Positions 1 to 12,579 of a stretch of 64,000 nt of DNA are shown here, in pieces. The stretch covers positions 40,094,853-40,158,852 of the forward strand of contig NC_133387.1 of assembly GCF_047511655.1 (NCBI RefSeq), given 5' to 3'. How positions within the stretch are numbered: the stretch's first letter is position 1; every line of letters begins with the position of its first letter. The DNA is from Castor canadensis (lineage: Eukaryota > Chordata > Mammalia > Rodentia > Castoridae). The notes beneath the pieces were generated by a model that searched no databases, was not told the DNA's origin, and saw nothing but the letters and a program-made list of their open reading frames with translations. Position numbers and translations under genes: made by a program.

Positions 1-184
1 TTATTTGGATGCCTAATGGATGATTTTTTGTCACCTGACTCTAAAAAGCTAGCTATATTTGGCACAAAAATGCACAATGTTCTATATTACAGTTTGTAAA
101 GTTTCTGTCAGAGTGCCTAAAATGATGTACTTAGTAAAGCATGGTGCAACATTTTTTTTTTCTAATAAACAAAATATTTGTGAG
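1..184. other. Unique-looking intergenic DNA
   Basis: AT-rich, no gene or repeat recognised apart from a short T run. Confidence 0.5.
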
Positions 185-625
185 GGGAATGAATGACAGT
201 AGTGACTCCATTTTGAATGAAGAAGACATTTCAGAAGCAGACATCTGAAGGGGCATGAGAAACAACAGATTTCTCAGAGAAATAGCAGACCTCTTACCAA
301 GATAGCAAGCTTACCAGACCTTCTCAGAATGTTCTGTTTAATATGGATGTGGATGGACAAGTGGTCAATTTCAGCAGGAAATTGATGAGGTGCCAGCCAA
401 TCACAAATGTAGTTTCAAGATAGAATGATTTGACCTGAGCCAGGCAGAGCCCTTTATCAGTCCTAGACTACAGCTATACTACAGTTTAGTTTTTCCCTAA
501 ACCCCTCCCATGCAGAAGCTTTGATGTCTTTTCAATAAACTTTGTGCTTGCTTTACTCTTACCTTTGATTTAGTGTTTTCAGTTGACTTCTCCTAGACAC
601 GAACTTGGAATCAACAATCCAATAT
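185..625 (+). mobile_element. Putative solo LTR of an endogenous retrovirus
   Basis: The block starts near TGAGGGGAATGAATG and has the order expected of an LTR: a U3-like body, then an AATAAA signal at about 534 followed by a GTGCTTGCTTTACTC-type R region, ending near GGAATCAACA. No internal gag, pol or env sequence follows. Clear flanking duplications were not found, so the borders are approximate and the family is not assigned. Confidence 0.5.
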
Positions 626-2689
626 CACATTTACGTGCCAAATTTGGTCTGAAACTTCCTTCCATGTAACATACCACCTCATAGTGAAGTTACGAGAAAG
701 AAGACCTAAAGCTTCTTAATTTTAGAAGACATGCTACATATTTACCCCTAAAATGAGTTGTTGTAAATAATCAAATGCTTTAGGTCAGTTGGCAGTCAAT
801 TTATAGTAGAGACAGTAGAAGTAGGAGCTATAAGAGAAAGAGAGCTTAGAGACAATCTCAGAAGAGTATCTTCCTTTCCAATGATCATACCTAGTCTCCA
901 GAAATACAAACATAGAATTGGAAAGTCATGATTCAATCATGGCACGTGAAATGGATCTTTGTATGTCTTTATTAAGCCTACAGAATTGCCTATTTCCCTT
1001 TTCCTGTGCCATCAAGGATCACTATCATAGACCCAATTCTCCAATCCAATGGTGCTCTTTACTAGACCTATGATATAGTTTTCTCTAGAGATATGCAAAG
1101 TATTCTGCTGGTTTTCAATTTGCAATGCCCAAGAACTTGATTAGGGTCTTTGATCATTCTGACTAAAAGCTATGACCAAATCTACTGACTACAAAAAAAA
1201 ATCCTGAATTAGCAGTCAGAACAGAGTCCTTCATAATGTAAATTTCTCTGTTTTCATATTAGCTGTCTTCCTTTACTATTGCCAAACTACCTGCATTACC
1301 CAAAATCATAGGTGCATTGCACAAAGTTTATTTTCCCACTGATTTTATTTTGGGGTGGGGCAAGTGTCAATTTTTAACTCTTATAAAAATTTAAGTCACC
1401 TAATCTTCTGTATTATTAATTATATTTATTAATCAACTCCTAGACTTCCATCTGATTTAGATCTGTTTAACAAGGTATTTAGTATTAAAATCTGAAAGAT
1501 TTCTCAAGAATGACTCATATACATTTGAATTCCTTGCCTTTGCAAACGTAAGTCTATGTACTTGCCAGATGAATTTAATCTTGATAGATCACCCTATACT
1601 ATACATATTAGGTATATGAAGTGTTTCTCAGTCTCATATGATCCTTTCCTATATCCTTTCACAAAATTATAACTCAAAATAGTAATCTCACTTTCTTTAA
1701 TCTTCAAACAAGATGCCACTGTCTAGACTGTGAATTAACTCTTGTGAAAAAATTACATAACATTATTTTATAATTTTTTATCTAGAAATCGTTTACTCCA
1801 CATTTTGTGTTAAATCGTATACTGTGTCCTCATTATGTTGCGAATTACACAAATTCATCAGACATATGAAAACAGAGATCTAACAATTACCAGAAACACA
1901 AAATCTGCCAACAATCTCAGAAATATCTGGTTCAGTACCCTTATTTTAGAGGTAAACTGTTGCTCAGAGTGGTTTAGCAGGTTGTTCAGTCAGTCATCAA
2001 ACAAGTTAACAGCAAAGTTGAAACCAGAACTCAAATTTCCTGACTCCAGGCCATGTCCCCTAAGAATACCACATTAATTACTCTTCAATTATCTGATTCA
2101 TTAACGTTTTTCCTTAACAATCTGCAAAAGCTGACTTTTCAGCAGTAGAGAATACAATGAAATTGAAATGAAATCTACATGGGTATTTCAAACTACATTG
2201 TTAAGATCTAGATAAATATCCTAAGAAATAACAATGTTACCACCCATAATGCCTGGCTTGGGTCCAGACACTTGTCTACATTAAGACAAAAATGACATAA
2301 TATATGGAAAAATGGGGAGAATGAATGTGTTTAGAGTTTTGGCCAAAACTAGGGAGAGAGAAACTCTTAACCTGTCTCCACCTTATTCACAGAACTGTCA
2401 CAACTTACACAAAAGATGAGACAAAGGCAAGGAACTGCACATGTAGTGCAGTTCTCTTGGCACCAGGACTCCTGAGAGTGGCCCATCTTCATGCCCAGCA
2501 TGGAATTTTCCTAGAGGGGCTCTAATACAACCTGTCTAGCAACTTTATCTCATTTTATCACTTTTTAAGAATAAAAAGGCTGTCTCTTTTATGCTTTCTC
2601 CTTTATACTCCCAAACCATTGGAGCATAGGAATTGGTGGTGTTATTTCTTGATCTCTTTGAGGCCATGATGCAAAAATTAGGAACCCTT
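626..2689. other. Intergenic DNA without recognisable features
   Basis: AT-rich, no open frame beyond chance length, no repeat family recognised by eye. Confidence 0.5.
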
Positions 2690-2778
2690 GGGCTGGGATG
2701 TAGCTTAGTGATAGACTGCTTGCCTAGCATGTCTAGGTGTGGTGGTGGGATACCCAGCACCACAAAAAAAAAAAAAAA
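2690..2778 (+). mobile_element. ID-like tRNA-derived SINE
   Basis: Starts GGGCTGGGATGTAGCTTAGT, carries the tRNA A-box-like segment and CCTAGCATG body typical of rodent ID elements, and ends CCAGCACCAC followed by a run of 15 A. Confidence 0.85.
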
Positions 2779-4915
2779 GTCAGAATCCTTAAAATCTTGC
2801 TGTAATTGAGCCATTTTGAAGCATTTCACATCTCATTCTTTTTGCAATAATTTTGCTAAAACTGTTGACTTTCTTCTCTGTCTCTATCTCAGCCTTACTT
2901 GACTTGCCAAAACTGAGAAGATACATCTATAAATATATAAATAAGTAAAGCTATAAAATGTGTACTTCCATTCTGAAGTCAAGGTAATTTTTAAGAGTAT
3001 GCATTTAATGATTTCTGGCAACTGGCAAAGAACTGAATGACACTGCATCCAGAATGATAACCAATTCTATAGGAAAAGAAGACATGTTAATAACATGGGG
3101 TATGCTACCCAGAAAAAAACAAGGATTTTTATAACTATTAAATTATTTACAAAATTTAATATCTGTTAGAACCATTTAAGGTATCACTTAAAAGTTTAAA
3201 TATTATCTTAATTAAGATATACAGTGTCTTAGAAATGCCTAAATATTGCTGATTCAATTTTTAAAATTTAGCTTGGCATTTTGTTGTGTTCTTTGACAAT
3301 GTGGGTTGTGTTGAGCTGTGTAGTCCCTTCTCTAGAAACTAAACAGTTTCTCTGGAAACCTCAGGGTACTTTTGTTCTCTGATCACCATTATCAGTGCAA
3401 CTTCATTTCTCATTCTGTAGTTGTCATTTCTCACTGTCATAGTGTAGTTCCTCTTTTTCAAGTGTCAAAGATAAACATTTAACATTTGCAAAGAGAAAGT
3501 TCTACCTATGTTTCTACATTCACGGACATGATTCACTTAGAGAAATACTATCAAGCAGGTAATTTTATAACTGAATTCAGACATAAGAAATGAAAGGCCA
3601 TTAATTTAAAACTTTTTTTTAAGCTAGGCATTGTAAAATACATAAGCCAAAAATCAAATTATAGGAAATTTAAGCAGTTACTTGAATGTTTATCTTATAA
3701 CATATCACAGTAATATAATCTATTAATAATGTTTGTTAGCCTACAATTTATCTCACCTTTCATGATGCAGGCCTATACACAGGTTTGGAAAAACATGCAT
3801 TCCCAAAAGGCCCATAAAGTAATCATGAGACTTTTCCAGCCCGCTAACAGACCTACAGAAGATTCAAGCCACAGTTTCGTTAATTACAAAGTCACAACAT
3901 ATGTAATATGATCGGCAGTATGAAAAACCTAATCACTTTATGAGGGAGTATTCAGAATTTAAAAGCTGAAGTTAAGACGGGATAAGATAGAATGAGGTGA
4001 TAGAGAAATTGAAAATAATAGAATAATATTAAAAAGGGCCTCTCCTCCATGTGTTTTAGATGATAACGGGCCCATCCTAGGCTGTTTGTCTCCGGGTTTT
4101 GAGTAATGAGTCTCATCTTAAATCCATCTTCTCCATGTTCAAGTGATAGCAAAAACAGGAACTGAACAAAATGATTAGGGTTTATCAGGTGGCATGTGTG
4201 ACAATGGTACGGTATTCAAGACGTAGTCCCTCTGCTCAAAAGATGTAAACACTCCCAGGACAAGGACTGTCACTTGGAACTTTTTTGTGCTCAATTCCTG
4301 CATTGTGAAGCAGGAGGTGCTCCTCTTCCCTTCTTTATTTCTCCCTACTTTATCTTATTTTGCTGACTAAACCCTTGCTAAACTTTTATTTGTAAGTTTC
4401 TTTTTTTTGGTAAAACCCTTCAAAATGCTTTTCATCATGGATTTCAAGGACCATGATCCATATGGGAATTGGGAAGCTGAGTTGAACCTTCCCCATTTTT
4501 TCTCTTCTCCAGAATTCCCCTCATCCCTTTTCCTTTTTCCAGTGACAAACTGAGGTGGACATTTTCTAAAGTTGCTGTTGTTTCCATGCCCTTTTTCCTC
4601 CAATAGAGTTTTAGCTATTTCCTTTGTAAGGCTAAAACAAAATAAAAATTGACATTAAGTCATGGTATAACAGAATGTTGAGTAAGTTAAACACCATACA
4701 TTGGTATAAATAAGTTACATAAAATAATTATGTAATTGAGCTATACATTCTTGTGATGGCATATTTATTTTACTTATCAATACCAGCTGAACCTAAACAT
4801 AAAAGTGACTCTTCTTTTGATGGAGAGGCTAGGCAGGGAGTTAGGAAACCTGACAACTGAAAATCATGGCTTGAATACTGATGAGGAATCACTTTCTGGA
4901 CTGCTAATATAAACA
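2779..4915. other. Intergenic DNA without recognisable features
   Basis: No gene or confident repeat seen. Short open frames here have no coding features. Confidence 0.45.
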
Positions 4916-5262
4916 ATGACTGTGACATACAGCAGGGTCTTGCTGACATACAGTGCCTGGAGCCTGCAAAGAAAAACAACCCCAATCTGACCATCTAAGG
5001 TCAAGATCTTCCTTACCCAACATGTGGGAGGAGTTGATGACATGTAGCCCAGTCTGAAAGTTAACAACACATAATCTGATCACACTCATGCCTATAGACC
5101 CCAGGCTTGAGGTTCTGGGACCTCCAGAGCAGCTGCTTTCCTCTTAAGCCCACCCACCCTCCTATCTTGTGGTACTCTCTGCTTTCCCTTTGTTTTGTAT
5201 TAATAAGCCTGCTCCTACTTAAGTCTCCCCTGTGTCTGTTCTTAATTCTATCTCCAAGGATG
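4916..5262 (+). mobile_element. Possible retroviral LTR
   Basis: Begins near TGACTGTGACATACAGCAGG and has, near its 3' side, AATAAGCCTGCTCC followed by a C/T-rich stretch like the poly(A)/R region of class I LTRs. No internal retroviral coding sequence was recognised. Borders and class are uncertain. Confidence 0.4.
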
Positions 5263-6283
5263 ATCAAAAATTATCTTAACCTCTGAACGAGGTGACCTGT
5301 ATCTGATGACATTTTTGACCAGCCAAACCAAGAGACTAGAGGAGACCGCTGCTCAGGAGCAGTTGACTTTATTCTTTTCTGATTCTTGTCAGCTTACCTG
5401 ATTCCTTACAGACATGGAGGACTACCTTTTCAGTTTTACTCTCTCATTTTGTACTTTTATCTTGCAAAACTTGCCCAATAGTGGAGATTTACTCCTATCT
5501 CCTATGTCTTAAAAAAAAAAAAAAAAACCAAATAATTACCCATCAGTTTGCCTTTTTCATCCTAAACTGTAACTACAGGGTTAACATATGAAGATTAGGC
5601 TCTTTGTGTGTGTATTTTCTCTCCCTTTTGCCTTCTTCTTGCTGTACTAAGGTAGTTTGGAAGTTTTGTTATCTTAGCCATCCCTCCTTAAAATGTAACA
5701 TGTAACTCTTAGACTCATGCAAGACCAAAGGGGAAAAATATGTAAAAGTAACCTTTTAAAAATCCAAACAGAAACAAGGATTGCATAATATCTGCATCCA
5801 TATGTGGACAAATGAATTTTACCTGTTTCATTTTGTCATAAATATATTTTGGGTTAAAAAACAAAGTAGGACATGAAGAAATGTAAAAAAGGTAATAAAG
5901 AAAGCAAACATGTTTAGATAAGAAAAGAATTTGTATGGAAATAAGTTTTTCCCCTAAAAGCAAAGTTTTACAAAATGGAAATAGGAGGATAGGGCAAAAC
6001 AAAGAGGATTCAGGCATTCATCTTCTTATAATGATATAAATCCTACTAGATTTATAGTCCACCATTGTAACCTCACTGAAATGTAATTACCTACTTAGAG
6101 GTTCTTCTGCAAATAGTTACATTGGAGATTATGGCACCACCATATTAATGATGGGAAGGGAGACAATTCAATCCATAGCACTTGGTATTTATTGGAATAC
6201 CTTAAAACATTGGCTTCTCTACTTTAGGTAAAGCTAGGAATAATTGTCATGAAATGCTTCCTAATTGTAAGAATCACACATTT
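5263..6283. other. Intergenic DNA without recognisable features
   Basis: AT-rich. Contains a pure A run near 5511-5526 without a recognised element attached. Confidence 0.45.
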
Positions 6284-6391
6284 ATTTATTTATTTATGAA
6301 TGTATGTTTTGGTAGTACTGGGGTTTGAACTCATGGCTTTGTGCTTGCTAGGCAAATGTTCTACTATATGAGCCACACCTCCTGCCCTCAC
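6284..6391 (-). mobile_element. tRNA-derived SINE, minus strand
   Basis: Poly(T)-like TTTATTTATT start, then GGGGTTTGAACTCATGGC (inverted B box) and GAGCCACACCTCCTGCCC, which is the reverse of the common SINE in this window. Confidence 0.85.
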
Positions 6392-6401
6392 AAGTTCATT
6401 A

Positions 6402-6510
6402 TTTTTTTTTACTTTTTTTTTCTTTTTTTTTGGTGGTACAGGGGTTTGAACTCAGGGCCTGACACTTGCTAGGCAGGCACTCTACCATGCGAGCCACTGC
6501 ACCAGCCCTG
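6402..6510 (-). mobile_element. tRNA-derived SINE, minus strand
   Basis: T-rich tail, then GGGGTTTGAACTCAGGGC and GCGAGCCACTGCACCAGCCC. Lies immediately next to another copy of the same family in the same orientation and is better preserved than it. Confidence 0.9.
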
Positions 6511-6665
6511 TTTTAATTAGCAAGTCCATCTCCACACTCTCATATTATTAGTATTTGATCCTTTACTCCCCAGGAAAAATAATACAAGGTCTTATATCCT
6601 AATGTAGCCAGTACATTTATATTGAAACAAGAATTTGCTGCTTTCTTCTTTAAATAAGCTTAGTT

Positions 6666-6826
6666 ACATAGGGTGAATACGGTGTAAATATTCTGTACAC
6701 ATGTATGTAAATGGAAAAATGAGACCTGTTGAAACTATTCTAGGAATGGGGGAAGAGGGTTAAAGGAGAATGATGGAGGGGGTTACTTTTGTAAATGCCA
6801 CAATGTACTTCCAGCATAATAAAAAA
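6666..6826 (+). mobile_element. Short 5'-truncated L1 3' end with 14-bp target-site duplication
   Basis: 161 bp ending in an A run, bounded by AAATAAGCTTAGTT at 6652-6665 and 6827-6840. The body resembles the L1 3' ends at 44945-45150 and 45632-45740. Confidence 0.8.
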
Positions 6827-6966
6827 AAATAAGCTTAGTTCCTTCAATTGAGACCATGCCTCCCATAATTGTTGACATATTAAAAAGGGATTAAAAGAAG
6901 AGGTAGTATATAGGGAAATTTCTCCATATAATGATGTCAACAGTCCTGCAATAGCAGAGTAACTAA

Positions 6967-7030
6967 TATCAGATTAAGCCACTTGTATATATATAACTAA
7001 TTATATATGTGTGTGTATGTATACAGAGCA
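6967..7030. repeat. TA/TG-rich simple sequence
   Basis: Runs of TATATA and TGTGTG; imperfect. Confidence 0.6.
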
Positions 7031-7675
7031 TGTGTACTTATGAATATATGATTACGAACTCTTAACCTCCTCTCCACACACATAGCTATTTGAAAGCACC
7101 ATAAAATGATCAAAATCAGGCAGAAAGTAAAAGAAATTCAATTTTTAAAAGAAGGAAACTTCACTCAATAAGTTCCATATTTATATATCTTTTCCTTGGA
7201 GGTTATGAACAATTAGAACGTAAGCAAAACTCACAGTCTTAATGGCTTCAATATAATAAAGCAGAATGTGGGAATTCAGAACTAACTGGGAATTTAGGAA
7301 ATAACTACAGAAAGGAGGGGGTCTAGAGGGCCAAGGCCCCCAAATCAATACAAACCTTCAAAGTTTACATGTCCATAGATGATTCCAAGCAGTTCAGGAA
7401 GAAGCAGCAGCTGAAAAGGTTAAGAAAGCCAGGCAAGGAATATAGTTATTGACTACCCTAGAGACAATGGAGTTTGGAACTGGTCTGAGTCCAGTCCAGT
7501 AGAAAGGGTTTGGCAAATGCTTTCAGCTTTCCATTGAAATTCCAAAATAATCATGATTGTTGGTTAAGAAGAACAAAAGGACTAATTTCCATGATTTAAT
7601 CGTATATTCTAAGGTAAAAGGCAAAACTAAACATTAAGACTGTGGGTAAAAGTTTACATGAAAAATATTACAGTT
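7031..7675. other. Intergenic DNA without recognisable features
   Basis: Nothing recognised. Confidence 0.4.
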
Positions 7676-7770
7676 AGGCTGGTGGAGTGGCTCAAGTAGT
7701 ACAATGCCTGCCTAGCAAGTGCGAGGCCCTGAATTCAAATTCATCCCCCAAAATAATAAAAAATCAACCC
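7676..7770 (+). mobile_element. tRNA-derived SINE, plus strand
   Basis: GGCTGGTGGAGTGGCTCAAG start, GCCTGCCTAGCAAGTGCGAG body, and an A-rich end AATAATAAAAAA. This is the sense orientation of the window's commonest SINE. Confidence 0.9.
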
Positions 7771-7789
7771 TCCAGAAGTTTGAAGTGAT

Positions 7790-8840
7790 CAGTCAGTAAC
7801 TTAATTACCTGGTCACATATAAATCAACACTTCTCAGAGAAATATTTAAAAACCCAGAATATCAACAAAGCATCATTCAAAATATCCAGTGGGCACTCAA
7901 AAAGTACTAGATATGCAAAGAAACAAAAAAGTATCACCTCTACTTGAAAGAAAAGAAGTGTCAATAAAAATATATCCCATGTTAACCTGAGTGTTAAAAT
8001 TAGTAGGCAAGGACTTTGAAAGAAACAATTATAAACATGTTCATGATCAAAGAAGGTCAAAATGAAGGAACAGATGGGCTTAGCAGGGAAATGAAATTAT
8101 ATTTCAAAAAACCAAATGGAAATTTTAGAACAGAAAAGCACAATAAGCATTATGAAAAAGTGCTTCTGCCTCATTCGTCACCAGGGAAATGCAAAATGAA
8201 AACACAATGAAATACCATTTCATACCTTAGAATAGCTAAATCTTAAAAGTTACAACACTAAACATTGGCAAGGATGTAGAGAAACTGTAACCTTCATACA
8301 TTGCTAGGAGGCATAAAAATGATAGAGTAGAGCTGCTTTGGAAAAATGGCACTGTCTTATAAAATAAAACATTTATCTATCCTAGAAATAAGGATTCCTA
8401 TTCTTAGGCATTTTTTTCAAAAGAACTGAGAACAGAAGTCCACACAAATACTTGCATGCAAATGCTAATAGTAGAACCAACTCAAACATGCATAAATATA
8501 TGAACAGAGAAACTAATTGTGATCTGTTTATACAATGGACTACTAGACAGCAAAAGAAAGAAATGTATTCAGGTATAACATGATTGAATATGAAAGGCAT
8601 TATGTTGTTTGAAAGAAACCAGATACAAAGGGGCACAAATTATATAATTCTTTTAATAAGGAGCTGAAGAATAGACAAATTTCTCTTGTGGTGATACAAT
8701 CAGAACATTTTTTGGATGTGAAGATTGACAGGTAGGGGCACAATATAACTTTCTAAAGTGATAAAAATGTTCTATATCTTATTAAAATTGATGCTTATGT
8801 GGCAGTATTCATCAATTGAAGTTCACCAAATCACAATAAA
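7790..8840 (+). mobile_element. Old L1 fragments (ORF1-like piece then ORF2 3' end/3'UTR)
   Basis: About 7820-8140 resembles the ORF1 region of old mammalian L1s (motif around GGCAAGGACTTTGAAAGAAAC). From about 8150 the sequence follows the ORF2 C-terminal end and 3'UTR (CACCAGGGAAATGCAAA, then ACATTGGCAAGGATGTAGAG). Both are highly diverged, with many stops. The internal jump means most of ORF2 is missing. Confidence 0.75.
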
Positions 8841-9525
8841 AATAGTGTCAGAATGTATCTACATTCTGTAGACTACACTCACTTATAAAATTTAAATTCC
8901 TCGACACCATTAGAGAACACGAACTCATTGCAAATAAATTCTTCCTAAGATGTCATGATGGTGTACAGCTCTTCATGTAATCAGATACTATAAATACCAA
9001 ACACTAAATATAGAAAGCAGTGAGAATACAAAAAAAAAGGAACATGAAAATTTTCCAATCTTACAAAATTGTGCTTTTTTGAGAAATGGAAACTACAAAG
9101 AAATTTTCTGTTCCCTGTTAACATTCTTTTGTCTTCAAGATTCAAATTTACATTCTAAGTGGGAGAGAATCCAAATTGGTCTACTCCTTTGAACCTACTG
9201 GAATGAATTCTAGCCAAGAAGAGTGTATCATGTGGCATAGAATTTTATAATACATATTCATTTTATCCTAATATCTTGTAATTAAAAGCAATGATATATT
9301 GAAAGTTAACTCACCTTTAGATAGAAAAATGTTGACATTGGAGATGCATGTTTAAAAAAACAAACAAAGCAATGTTTGTGTTCTCAACTCTAGCTATGCA
9401 TTAGCCTAAGCAGATTTTGAAATAGTAGACTAAGTTTTGAGCCCTATTAATTAAAGCAGAATTTTTGGGGTATTAATCTTGTTGCATTTCATGAAGGAAG
9501 ATTGGGTTTTTTTTTTTTTCATATT

Positions 9526-9611
9526 TGTTTGTTATATCTCCAGAGCTTGGAACAGTGCCTAGCATGTGGTAGGCTCTCAATGAATATTTGATGAATGAAT
9601 AAATGAATGAC
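9526..9611 (+). mobile_element. L2 LINE 3' end
   Basis: Contains GGAACAGTGCCTAGCATGTG and CTCAATGAATATTTGATGAA followed by AATGAATGA repeats, the diagnostic L2 3' terminus. Confidence 0.85.
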
Positions 9612-9934
9612 TGAATACAGAATAAACTAATTCTTACAAGTTAAGGAATCATTTTGGTTTCATATATAATGGCAGAATTCCTCTAGATGGAACAGAACAC
9701 AGCAGTACTGAACAGTTGTTTTATAAAAGTGTTTGATGCTTCGCATTTATTTTAGTAGAAAATTGCTTGTTCATTTTTTTATACAAACTTTCCTGTTGTT
9801 CAGAGGAGGGTACATAAATTGAATCAGAAGTGATTCAGCATTTTAAAAGTTGTCAGTCTATAAGGTATTAAACAATTACCTAGACCAAGAATTAGCTATT
9901 AGTTACTAAAAAGGAAAGTCTAGTGCACAAACAT

Positions 9935-11150
9935 TTATTGACTTATTCTTTATTTGGTACTTATTTATTAAACACTATGTGTCATGCCAGAATATCCTGT
10001 GGCAACTAAGACAAATATGACACATATGATACATAGCCTTAGGAGTTTACTGCCTTACAAAGGAGAAAGATAATAAATATGGAATCAAATAATTATAGCT
10101 TTCAGTAAATGTTATGAAGGAAATTATTAAAATGTGATGGAGAAGTTTGTTTAGGAGCTTGACACTATTTTATATTTCACGGTCAGAAAATACACTCTGT
10201 GGAGGGGAAACATTTGGGTTGAGACATTAATGATGAAAACAAGCTAGGATACAAACTGCTAAGAATAGAAGATTTCTACCAGATAAGAAATAATATGATC
10301 AAAATACTAGAGATGGAAAAGAACTTGGCATGTTCAAGAGTCTGAGAGAATCTGATGGCTGAATCATGAATGGCAAATAGAAAAGTTGAAAGTGGAATAC
10401 TAGGAGGGATTGAAAATTCACAGCTTGGGAAGCTGTGAATTTGGACTTTGGAAGTAGTGAGCTTGGACTTTATTTTTAGCGCATTATGCATTTAATACCT
10501 TTAGGCAAAAAAATGGCATGGTGCAATTTGCATATTTAAAAGCTTATTCCTTTTTCTAAACGTAGAATATATTAGAGAGTGAACAAAAGTAGAGGCTGGG
10601 AGAGAAGTTAGGAAGGCTTTGCAGAAGTTCAGATGAGAGGTGATGGGGCAGTACTTTAGAGGAGCAAGAGTAGACATAGCTCTGAGTATATATGGAGAGA
10701 ATTAATAAAACTTAGTAGGGACTGAATGTGGATGAGGGAAAGAGAGGAATCAACAAAGATCCCCAGGTTTCTAGCTTATAAGAATGGGAGGACTGAGGAA
10801 CTAGCTATGTAGACAGGGTGAAATAGGTCAACTCCAACATTTATAGTTTGGATTGAAAAAGAACCAAGGAATCAAAGAGGGAAGAGAAAATACTAGAACA
10901 TGAGGAATCTCAGAATCCAAAAATCTCCCTTAAAAGGAGAATATTTCAAGAAGGAAGAAGTGACTAAATACGGTCAAGAGAGCTAAAGTTGCTGAAAGAA
11001 GAAGTATCCCTAGATATGGCAAAATGAAGGCTGTGATGGTCTTGATGAAGCAACTTCAGTTCAGTTTTGGAATGAAATGTAGATTGGAGGGGGCTGAAAA
11101 AGAAGAAGTTAGGCCATTGAGGAAGCAATAGTAGATAGCTCTTTCAAGTT
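9935..11150 (+). mobile_element. Ancient mammal-wide interspersed element, family not assigned
   Basis: Purine-rich sequence with blocks known from an old high-copy mammalian repeat: a 'taatatgatcaaaat...' block, AACTTGGCATGTTCAAGAG (10322-10340), a GGACTGAATGTGGATGAGGG block (10718-10737) and CCCCAGGTTTCTAGCTTA (10760-10777). Similar sequence recurs at 12580-13420 and 45775-46295. The name is left open because I cannot run a repeat library. Confidence 0.55.
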
Positions 11151-11222
11151 TAGTTTTGAAAGAAAGCAAAAAAAATGGAATGAGATATGGAGGAAATTAT
11201 TGGATCAAGAGGCAACGTCAAG

Positions 11223-11334
11223 ACATATACATATATATACACACATATACATATATACATATATATACACATATACATATATATACACATATACATATAT
11301 ACACATATACATATATATACATATACATATATAT
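11223..11334. repeat. TATA/TACACA microsatellite
   Basis: About 110 bp of ACATATACATATATATACAC-type units. It generates open frames of Ile/Tyr/Thr/His on both strands, which are artefacts. Confidence 0.95.
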
Positions 11335-11604
11335 GGGGATGTTCTACTATAAACAAAGAGACTGATGGTCTAGAAAAAGAGGATATATTGATAAAGAAGT
11401 CTGAGAAAGGAGTATGGAAAATGAGGGTATTCTCAAAAGAATAATGGCCAGTGGAGAAGCTAGGGAAGGAGGGAAGAGGATATAGTAGGGGATAACAGTG
11501 TAATGAAAACTACACAAAGCTATGAATTAAGAAAACTAAAAAGAGCAATGAATAATGGAGTTACTGGGGAAGAATATTTAGGAAAGGAAAAGAATGATAC
11601 CAGG

Positions 11605-12035
11605 GAGACTACTATTGTTTGTGTTCCCTAAAAGGCATATATGTTAGATACTTACTTGCTATTGTAACAGTGTTAAGAAACTGCAATAGGTAAAGAAAGA
11701 TAACTAAGTCATGAGGGCCTTCATAAATAGTTTAATAATGGGAATGTGGAAATGGGTTCATTATCATGGGAATAGGTCCTTTATAAAAAGACAGACAATT
11801 TTGGCCCCCTTGTCCTCCTCTTCTCTCCTTTCTCCTCTACTCTTTCTTGTCCTCTTGTCCTCTCCTCTTTCTGCCATGGAGATGACGCAGCAAGGAGGTC
11901 CTTGCCAGATGTACATAAGCTTCTGGGTCTTAGACTTTCCAGCCTCCAGAACTATAACAAATAAATTTTGTTCATTCTAAATTACCCAGACTATTGTATT
12001 CTTTTATACCCACACCCAAGAGACTAAAGCGGAGA
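11605..12035 (+). mobile_element. MaLR-type LTR (MLT1/MST-like)
   Basis: Follows the MaLR LTR order: a GTCATGAGGGCCTTCAT segment, CCTTTATAAAAAGACAG, a long C/T-rich stretch, GCAAGGAGGTCCTTGCCAGA, then TTTCCAGCCTCCAGAACTAT with AAATAAATTTTG and AATTACCCAGACTATTG. That last series is a hallmark of the family's poly(A) end. Solo LTR; no internal region recognised. Confidence 0.8.
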
Positions 12036-12579
12036 CTTAAGTTGAAGAAATGGTATGTTGTCTTTTGAGGCAATAATGGAGAATTGAGGTGGGGTAAAGA
12101 AATGAAACTTAAAGTTTGAAAGCTTGTTTTTGAAGGACATTGCATGCCCTGCCAAAGATTTTGAACTTAATTTGTTGAAAATAATAATTATTAAGATACC
12201 TTGAATTGGAAATAACAGAAATATACCAAGGTGAACTTAAGAACATAAACAAAATAGAGAAATGAACAGGGTTGTTTAATAAAAGGTTACAGGGATCATA
12301 GACTCCAAGGATGTGAATACAGTGATAGCCTGGAATAGGGCTAGACTATTGTCAGTAATTTTCACTCATTTCTGTTTTTATTTTCTAGACTGTTTACTTC
12401 TCCAATCTAAATATTAAAATATGGCAACCCCATAGCTCGTAAGTATAAGAAAAACAACGATTGCTTCAGTTCAGGTGTTCCCTTCTAACTCAGTTAACTA
12501 TGGCTTGACAATGAGGAGTCATCTAGAATTTATATGGCTTGTGGAGGCCAATTCACATATATCAGCAACTGGAATCATA
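12036..12579. other. Intergenic DNA without recognisable features
   Basis: Nothing recognised. Confidence 0.4.

Noticed and set aside
185..625. A complete endogenous provirus
   Set aside because: No gag, pol or env-like frame follows the LTR-like block; the sequence after it looks unrelated.
11150..11444. Open frames on both strands rich in Ile/Tyr/His/Thr
   Set aside because: They are translations of the TATACA microsatellite.
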